From positions 1 through 6,487 of the forward strand of contig JAFDKD010000174.1 in the NCBI GenBank assembly GCA_019307165.1: 6,487 nucleotides of DNA. The letters run 5' to 3'. This document shows, in pieces, positions 1 through 4,140 of this stretch. The notes under the pieces were generated by a model. That model did not search any database, was not told where the DNA came from, and saw only the letters and a list, made by a program, of their open reading frames with translations. Each line of letters begins with the position of its first letter. Position 1 is the stretch's first letter. Both the position numbers and the translations under genes were made by a program. This stretch comes from Deltaproteobacteria bacterium. Its GTDB lineage: Bacteria > Desulfobacterota > DSM-4660 > Desulfatiglandales > Desulfatiglandaceae.

Positions 1-1098
1 GGACGGTCCTCGAACAATGATTTCTCCTTCACTGCCCACCGGGAGGTCCCGGTCGTTCTCATCTACAATGCGCACTTCCGTGCGTATGTACGGCCGTCCC
101 ACGCTGCCCCATTCCCGGGGCCTGTCTTCCGGCTTGAGCACGGTCACCGCGGGCGAGGCCTCGGTCAGGGCGTAGCTGACGTATAGCTTGCCGTTGGGCC
201 AGAGATATTTGTCGATGTCCGCCTTGAGGTCCTGATGAAGAAACCCCTGGGCACTCAGCCACCGCTTCATGGAAGAGGTGTCCCGGGGTTTTTTTCGATT
301 GGCTTCAAGAAGCATGCGGTAAATCGTGGGATTGCCCACGATGAAGGTGGTTTGCTCCCGCTCCACCACATCCAGATATTGGTCCGGGTCGAAGGTCTTG
401 CTGCCGATAAAGGTCCCGCCCGCATACATGTAAGCCAGGAACCGGCTCAACGACGCGACATGGTACATCTGCATGGGGTAGTAGATCTTGTCTTCCGGGG
501 TAGGGCTCTGGTTCTCGGTTGTGACGGAAATGATGTTCCACAAAAGGCTCTTGTGGGTCAGGATGGCGCCTTTGGGCCTGCCCGTGGTGCCGCCGGTAAA
601 CATGAGAAAGGCCTCGTCCTCTTCCACAAGATCGCATTCCGGTTCGTCTTCAGAGGCGCTGGAGAGCAGACCTTCGTAATCCAGTGAAAACCCGGGGGGG
701 GCAGCGCCCATGCAGATGAACGTTTTCAGCCGGGGCAGCCTTGCCGCCATGTCTTCAGCCCGGCCCTTGAATTCGCTGTGGAATATAAGCACCTCGCAGT
801 CGGTCAGATCCGCCTCAAAGCAAATATCATCCAATGTACCTCTGGAATCCAGAGGCACGGTGACGAGGCCGCGCTTCAGGTTGCCCAGGCAGACCTCCAT
901 GAACGGAATGCAGTTGTTGGAGAGGGTGGCCACATGCGCGCCCTTTTCCAGGCCCAGCCCTGCCGCGGCATTGGCCCAGCGGTTCACGCGGCGGTTCATC
1001 TGCCGGTAGGTCAGTTTGCCGTCGTCGTCCATGCACGCAATTTTGTCGGGGAACTTGCGCGCGGAGCGGGCAAATGCTTCGCCCAGGGTCATTTCCAT
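1..1098 (-). CDS. AMP-forming acyl-CoA synthetase (fatty-acid/carboxylate-CoA ligase), 3' end outside window
   Basis: Expected to activate a carboxylic acid with ATP to an acyl-adenylate and then an acyl-CoA (ANL superfamily, cytosolic or membrane-associated). The frame is open from the ATG at 1098 to the window edge, giving 366 residues; family members usually have 500-560, so the C-terminal subdomain with the catalytic lysine is missing from view. The adenylate/P-loop motif FTGGTTGRPKG lies at residues 167-177, the A5 motif SYALTE at 308-313, and the GSVGRP...PVGSEGEIIVRGP stretch leading to the hinge at about 328-365. The start is chosen because GGAGG sits 5 nt upstream of this ATG; a second in-frame ATG two codons later is less well spaced. 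It is transcribed divergently from the enoate-reductase-like gene, which suggests a shared acyl-CoA pathway. Acyl chain specificity cannot be judged; long-chain, alicyclic or bile-acid-like (BaiB-type) acids are all possible. Confidence 0.93.
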   Translation of the reverse strand, partial: MEMTLGEAFARSARKFPDKIACMDDDGKLTYRQMNRRVNRWANAAAGLGLEKGAHVATLSNNCIPFMEVCLGNLKRGLVTVPLDSRGTLDDICFEADLTDCEVLIFHSEFKGRAEDMAARLPRLKTFICMGAAPPGFSLDYEGLLSSASEDEPECDLVEEDEAFLMFTGGTTGRPKGAILTHKSLLWNIISVTTENQSPTPEDKIYYPMQMYHVASLSRFLAYMYAGGTFIGSKTFDPDQYLDVVEREQTTFIVGNPTIYRMLLEANRKKPRDTSSMKRWLSAQGFLHQDLKADIDKYLWPNGKLYVSYALTEASPAVTVLKPEDRPREWGSVGRPYIRTEVRIVDENDRDLPVGSEGEIIVRGPS

Positions 1099-1137
1099 TG
1101 GCGCCTCCAGTGACGGCTCATAGCTGACTGTTGATAT

Positions 1138-1166
1138 CTCATAGGCAAGATCGGCTTTTTTGTGAA
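1138..1166 (-). promoter_or_regulatory. weak sigma70-like promoter candidate for the acyl-CoA synthetase gene
   Basis: Read on the minus strand, TTCACA (1166-1161) and TATGAG (1143-1138) are separated by 17 nt, about 40 nt upstream of the ATG at 1098. The -35 matches consensus at 5 of 6 positions and the -10 at 4 of 6. It is the best placed pair I found, but such matches arise by chance. Confidence 0.25.
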
Positions 1167-1292
1167 TTGCGGCCCGCCGAGGTTATTTCAGCTGAGATCT
1201 AAACGCATCAATTCCAATAATGGCTATCGTTTCCCATTGCAATATGCAGTACTCAAGTGCCGGCGTGTGAGATCCCGGGAAAACGGTTTTTT

Positions 1293-1319
1293 CCGTCATT
1301 CCCGCGCAGGCGGATATCC
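1293..1319. repeat. degenerate REP-like intergenic repeat (CGTCATTCCCGCG family)
   Basis: The segment contains CGTCATTCCCGCGCAGGCGG, which matches from memory a dispersed extragenic palindrome seen in many proteobacteria (typically ATTCCCGC-loop-GCGGGAAT). Here the left arm ATTCCCGC is intact (1298-1305), while the right arm GCGGATAT (1310-1317) has two mismatches, so this copy has decayed. Translated, it gives the peptide FRHSRAGGYP, a well-known artefact in small over-predicted ORFs. It lies in the intergenic region between the two divergent genes. Confidence 0.4.
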
Positions 1320-1371
1320 TATTGCCCTGTGGAAGCGGGAGGAGGCTCACTTGTCGGCCGAGGCCGGTTTA

Positions 1372-1398
1372 TTGACAAAATTTAATTAATTATATAAT
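1372..1398 (+). promoter_or_regulatory. sigma70-type promoter of the flavin reductase gene
   Basis: Perfect TTGACA (1372-1377) and perfect TATAAT (1393-1398) hexamers are separated by 15 nt, two less than the optimal 17. Transcription would start near 1405, giving a leader of about 86 nt before the ATG at 1492. The -10 lies inside a perfect A/T inverted repeat. A short spacer with perfect boxes is seen in promoters that need an activator to realign them or are controlled by a repressor, but that is inference. Confidence 0.6.
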
Positions 1399-1405
1399 TA
1401 AATTT
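1378..1405. promoter_or_regulatory. 11-bp perfect A/T palindrome over the -10 box, candidate operator
   Basis: AAATTTAATTA (1378-1388) and its exact reverse complement TAATTAAATTT (1395-1405) flank a 6-nt centre. The arms begin directly after the -35 hexamer, and the second arm covers part of the -10 and the expected start point. The size (28 bp) and position suit a homodimeric repressor of the TetR or MarR type, families that often control acyl-CoA metabolism genes. No regulator gene is in view, and AT-rich sequence forms palindromes by chance more easily than balanced sequence. Confidence 0.45.
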
Positions 1406-1430
1406 ACAAGAAACTGTCAAGGGAAATCCC

Positions 1431-1505
1431 ATGCAACACACCGCAAAATCCGCACCGCTTTTGACCCTGGAAGGGTCCATGGAGGAATGTTATGAAGCTT
1501 TTTGA
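1431..1505 (+). CDS. possible 24-codon leader ORF overlapping the reductase start
   Basis: An ATG at 1431 is preceded by AAGGGA with a 6-nt gap and opens a frame of 24 codons (MQHTAKSAPLLTLEGSMEECYEAF). It ends at TGA 1503-1505, 14 nt inside the reductase gene and in another frame. It lies wholly in the predicted leader transcript and contains a 6-bp hairpin (GACCCT 1463-1468 with AGGGTC 1472-1477) just before the reductase Shine-Dalgarno. Translation through it would melt that hairpin and could couple to the downstream gene. No homologue is recognised, and chance is a real alternative. Confidence 0.2.
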   Translation: MQHTAKSAPLLTLEGSMEECYEAF

Positions 1506-3432
1506 ACCCGGACATATCGGCGGACTCCAACTCAAGAACCGGATCATCATGGCGCCCATGGGCATCGGCGCACTGGCCGAGCCGGACGGCAGGCTGTCCC
1601 GGCGCGCCATCGATTATTACACGGCACGGGCCAAGGGCGGGGCGGGCATGATTATCACGGGCCTGACCTGCGTGGACGTGGAAATCGAAAAAAAGGTGGA
1701 AAAGGGGTTCGGCACTTTCGCACGGGCCGATCATCCCATCCATATCAATCCCCTGTCCGAACTGGCGGACGCGGTGCACGATTACGGGGCCAAACTGTGC
1801 GTTCAACTGACCGCTGGAATGGGCCGGGTGGCCTACGGCACGTTGCCCAGGGAGGGTCACGCGGTGGCGCCGTCTGAAACGCCCTGTTTCTGGGCCCCCA
1901 AATTTAACGCCAGAGAACTGACCACCCGGGAGGTCGAGGGACTGGTTCGGGCCTTTAGCGTGGCGGCCCTCTATCTGAAGGTGGCCGGCGTGGACGCGGT
2001 TCAGCTCCACGGTCACGAGGGATATCTCATGGATCAGTTTCAGAGCGCCCTCTGGAACCGGCGGACCGACAAATACGGCGGGGACCTGGAAGGCCGCCTG
2101 GCATTTCCTCTGGAAGCGATTCGGGCCATCAAGGCCAGGGCGGGGGAGGACTTCCCGGTCATCTACCGTTACGGTCTGGTCCACCATGTGGAGGGGGGCC
2201 GCGAACTGCCGGAATCCCTGGAGATGGCAAGGCAATTCGAGGCCGCGGGTGTGGACGCCCTGGAGGCGGATGCCGGCTGCTACGAGACCTGGTACTGGGC
2301 TCATCCGCCCACGTATCAGCCTCCCGGCTGCATGGTGGACATGGCAGAGGCGGTCAAAGAGGCGGTCAACATACCCGTGATCAGCGTGGGAAAGCTGGGA
2401 TATCCCGACCTGGCCGAATCTGTCCTTCGGGAAGGGAAGGCCGATTTCGTCTGCCTCGGAAGGGCGCTTCTGGCCGATCCCGATTGGCCGAACAAGATCC
2501 GGGAGGGCAGACGAGAAGAGGTCCGTCCCTGCATCGGCGATCACACGGGATGCCTGGGTCGCGTCTTTCAGGGAAAATCCCTGAGTTGCACGGTCAACCC
2601 GGCCGCGGGCAACGAGCGGGCGTTTGCGCTTCGCCCCACCGAATCGCCCCGGTCCGTCCTGGTTGTCGGCGGTGGGCCCGGAGGGATGCAGGCGGCCATG
2701 GCGGCGGCCGAGCGGGGGCATCGGGTTCAATTGTGGGAAAGGAGCGACCGCCTGGGAGGGACCCTGATCCCGGCTTCAGTGCCCGAATTCAAGCGGGACC
2801 TTCGCGATCTGGCGGCATATCTGTCCAGGGAGGTGTATCGGTCGGGCGTGGGGGTTCTGCTGGAGAGGGAAGCGGACGCCGGGCAGATCGAATCCGCCGG
2901 GGCCGACGCGGTCATCGTGGCGACGGGCGCGCGCCCGGTGATGCCGGAGGTGGCCGGCGCGGACACGAACCGCATCACCACCGCCCTCGACCTGCTCAGG
3001 GGGCAGTCGGTGGCGGGAGACGACGTGCTTATCATCGGCGGGGGCCTGGTGGGTTGCGAGACGGCCCTCTACCTGGCGCAGTCGGGCAGGCGGGTCACGG
3101 TGGTGGAAATGCTGGATCTTATCTGCAAAGGCGAGCACAAGGCCAACCGTCAGCATCTTGTGAAACTGTTATCGGATACGGGGGTAGAGGTCCTTACCGG
3201 ATCGAAGGTTTCGGAGATCACGGCCGATGGCGGGGTGGTGGCGACGGGTGACGAAAGGGAAATGATCAAGGCAGACACCATTATCATGGCGGCAGGCATG
3301 CGCCCGGAAAACACCTTGTATGAATCCCTGACGGAAAGATTGCCGGAAGTGCATCGTGTGGGGGACTGCGTGAAACCGAGACGGGTCATGGAAGCGATAT
3401 GGGAGGGGTATCGGGTCGCCCGCCTGATCTAG
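1492..3432 (+). CDS. NADH:flavin oxidoreductase, FadH/2-enoate reductase/BaiCD class (OYE TIM barrel + Fe-S + FAD/NAD domains)
   Basis: A complete 646-residue enzyme; E. coli FadH is about 670. It likely reduces an alpha,beta-unsaturated or dienoyl acyl-CoA or enoate, passing electrons from NAD(P)H through FAD and an iron-sulfur cluster to FMN. Residues 1-340 are an Old-Yellow-Enzyme barrel starting MKLFEPGHIGGLQLKNRIIM; the active-site segment HGHEGYLMDQF (173-183) carries the expected proton-donor Tyr178. The cluster motif is C347-x2-D350-x3-C354-x11-C366, so the second of the four usual cysteines is Asp. A first Rossmann motif GGGPGG lies at 393-398 (FAD), a second GGGLVG at 516-521 (pyridine nucleotide; its beta-2 strand ends VTVVE, where an acidic residue favours NADH), and the C-terminal VGDC...AIWEGYRVA segment closes the FAD site. 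The start is supported by GGAGGA 5 nt upstream. It is divergent from an acyl-CoA synthetase. Substrate identity is unknown; dienoyl-CoA reductase, enoate reductase and BaiCD/BaiH-like roles remain open. Confidence 0.95.
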   Translation: MKLFEPGHIGGLQLKNRIIMAPMGIGALAEPDGRLSRRAIDYYTARAKGGAGMIITGLTCVDVEIEKKVEKGFGTFARADHPIHINPLSELADAVHDYGAKLCVQLTAGMGRVAYGTLPREGHAVAPSETPCFWAPKFNARELTTREVEGLVRAFSVAALYLKVAGVDAVQLHGHEGYLMDQFQSALWNRRTDKYGGDLEGRLAFPLEAIRAIKARAGEDFPVIYRYGLVHHVEGGRELPESLEMARQFEAAGVDALEADAGCYETWYWAHPPTYQPPGCMVDMAEAVKEAVNIPVISVGKLGYPDLAESVLREGKADFVCLGRALLADPDWPNKIREGRREEVRPCIGDHTGCLGRVFQGKSLSCTVNPAAGNERAFALRPTESPRSVLVVGGGPGGMQAAMAAAERGHRVQLWERSDRLGGTLIPASVPEFKRDLRDLAAYLSREVYRSGVGVLLEREADAGQIESAGADAVIVATGARPVMPEVAGADTNRITTALDLLRGQSVAGDDVLIIGGGLVGCETALYLAQSGRRVTVVEMLDLICKGEHKANRQHLVKLLSDTGVEVLTGSKVSEITADGGVVATGDEREMIKADTIIMAAGMRPENTLYESLTERLPEVHRVGDCVKPRRVMEAIWEGYRVARLI

Positions 3433-3643
3433 AATTCGTCACCATTAAACCCACCATCTCTACCATGATTCCGGACTTGGTAAGCTACGTCTTTTACTCC
3501 CCCAGGGGCTGATAAAGCCCACAAAACCGGACTGGAAAATGCAATTTTTGCTCCACGGAAATGGATTAATATTGGAAAAAGGGAAACTTTACTAAATATA
3601 TAATTATGCACATTATTAGAACTTATGACAATGAATTAAAGAA

Positions 3644-3940
3644 ATGTTTTCACTGTTTTTGGGATATTGCAGGCCTGTAGTAATAAAAAGCTTGACTAGA
3701 ACAGCCATTCACTTTTATAATAGAACGTTATGGCCATGGAATGCACGTTGGCGTTTCGATTTTTTTAAATCTAGATATCCAAAACCCCGGCCGGAAGCGT
3801 TTGGGGAGAGATTAATAGAAGCATTAAAGCTTATTAGAAAAATAAAAAAAAGCGTGTCGTGTTTCCTGCACTCGCTTTGTGAGCAGGGATTCGTATGCGT
3901 ACTGCATTTTCACAGTTGGCCGGGGGTTATTAGTGATTAG
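3644..3940 (+). CDS. doubtful 98-codon ORF in the AT-rich gap
   Basis: An ATG-to-stop frame of 98 codons, not overlapping any better gene. The product is basic in its centre (for example FFKSRYPKPRPEAFGER, then ALKLIRKIKK) and matches no family I know. The ATG is preceded only by an A-rich run, with no GGAGG-like site. The good sigma70-like promoter at 3692-3721 lies inside the frame, which argues against it being the start of a real gene. It could be a decayed remnant of inserted DNA or simply chance. Confidence 0.13.
   Translation: MFSLFLGYCRPVVIKSLTRTAIHFYNRTLWPWNARWRFDFFKSRYPKPRPEAFGERLIEALKLIRKIKKSVSCFLHSLCEQGFVCVLHFHSWPGVISD
3692..3721 (+). promoter_or_regulatory. sigma70-like promoter candidate upstream of the riboswitch (distal)
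   Basis: TTGACT (3692-3697) and a perfect TATAAT (3716-3721) are separated by 18 nt. A transcript starting near 3728 would run about 235 nt before the riboswitch aptamer and 410 nt before the surface-protein gene. The hexamers match well (5/6 and 6/6), but the surroundings are AT-rich, so a chance match is possible. Confidence 0.35.
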
Positions 3941-3943
3941 AAT
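3916..3943 (+). promoter_or_regulatory. sigma70-like promoter candidate just upstream of the riboswitch (proximal)
   Basis: TTGGCC (3916-3921) and TAGAAT (3938-3943) have a 16-nt spacer and would start transcription near 3950, some 13 nt before the P1 stem of the aptamer. The position is ideal for a riboswitch transcript, but the -35 matches only 4 of 6 bases (the -10 matches 5 of 6). Confidence 0.27.
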
Positions 3944-3962
3944 TTTTTAAAAGCAATGATCA

Positions 3963-4052
3963 GCTCTTAGATAAAGCCAAACCTTTCGTGAGAAAGGGAC
4001 GGAAAGCCACGGGTCCCGATTTGTTCCGGACAGCCGGGTTGCCGGTAAGGGC
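3963..4052 (+). promoter_or_regulatory. cyclic-di-GMP-I (GEMM-I) riboswitch aptamer
   Basis: This RNA binds a cyclic dinucleotide and controls the gene 89 nt downstream. The fold can be drawn directly. P1 pairs GCTCTTA (3963-3969) with TAAGGGC (4046-4052), seven pairs including one G-U. The first hairpin, CCTTTC (3982-3987) with GAAAGG (3992-3997), is capped by GTGA, a GNRA tetraloop. The linker GGACGGAAAGCC (3997-4008) matches the conserved core, with A4003 as the intercalating adenine (A47 in the Vc2 aptamer). The second arm pairs CGG (4010-4012) with CCG (4034-4036) and GTCC (4013-4016) with GGAC (4028-4031), leaving the AG bulge 4032-4033 on the receptor side. It then runs into GGTTGCCG (4037-4044), with C4042 as the likely C92 ligand contact. 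G3976 occupies the G20 position, which favours c-di-GMP; cGAMP-sensing GEMM-Ib RNAs have A there. The downstream gene encodes a secreted surface protein, a typical target of this class. Confidence 0.92.
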
Positions 4053-4126
4053 GGATTGAGCATATTGATCTGAATATGCACGGGTCGGCCGGACCGGTCT
4101 AACAGGCGTATTTTCTCATGGGCAGT
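4053..4126 (+). promoter_or_regulatory. riboswitch expression platform (two hairpins before the Shine-Dalgarno)
   Basis: Directly after the aptamer, GCATATT (4060-4066) pairs perfectly with AATATGC (4073-4079) around a 6-nt loop. Next, GGTC (4083-4086) pairs with GACC (4092-4095) in a GC-rich block that also contains the palindromes CGGCCG and GACCGGTC. The following TATTTTCTC (4110-4118) is T-rich but 14 nt beyond the stem, so this is not a classical terminator. No clear anti-Shine-Dalgarno for GGAGGG (4127-4132) is visible. Whether control is by termination or translation, and whether ligand turns the gene on or off, cannot be decided by eye. Confidence 0.45.
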
Positions 4127-4140
4127 GGAGGGCTTTATCA

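Larger units (their letters stand above)
3433..3962. other. AT-rich intergenic stretch without a convincing gene
   Basis: About 530 bp between the reductase stop and the riboswitch. From about 3540 to 3960 the DNA is visibly richer in A and T than both flanking genes, which suggests acquired or decayed sequence. I see a small hairpin GGGCT-gataa-AGCCC (3506-3520) without a following T-run, a sigma70-like promoter near 3692-3721, and one unconvincing 98-codon frame. On the minus strand, a hairpin at 3849-3878 is followed by a long T-rich tail and resembles an intrinsic terminator in that direction, but no minus-strand gene leads into it. No transposase fragment or terminal inverted repeats could be recognised. 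Confidence 0.5.

Noticed and set aside
235..687. 150-codon plus-strand ORF (and overlapping smaller ones) within the acyl-CoA synthetase
   Set aside because: It lies antisense to the AMP-binding motifs of the real minus-strand gene and has no Shine-Dalgarno or family signature.
1162..1389. 75-codon plus-strand ORF in the divergent intergenic region
   Set aside because: It contains FFRHSRAGGYP, a translation of a dispersed repeat, and it runs into the promoter of the reductase gene.
1417..2730. 437-codon minus-strand ORF opposite the reductase gene
   Set aside because: It is fully antisense to a gene with clear OYE, Fe-S and FAD motifs, its protein is low in recognisable features and rich in His, Pro and Arg, and long antisense frames are common in GC-rich genes.
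3471..3533. CCGGACT occurring twice as a possible direct repeat or element boundary
   Set aside because: Seven bases is too short to distinguish from chance, and no transposase or inverted ends accompany it.
3429..3611. 60-codon minus-strand ORF next to the reductase stop
   Set aside because: No family match, no plausible ribosome site, and a C-terminal half that looks like translated non-coding sequence.
3849..3878. Hairpin AAAGCG...CGCTTT, with a T-rich run when read on the minus strand, as a terminator
   Set aside because: The orientation would terminate minus-strand transcripts, but no minus-strand gene lies upstream of it; on the plus strand no T-run follows.
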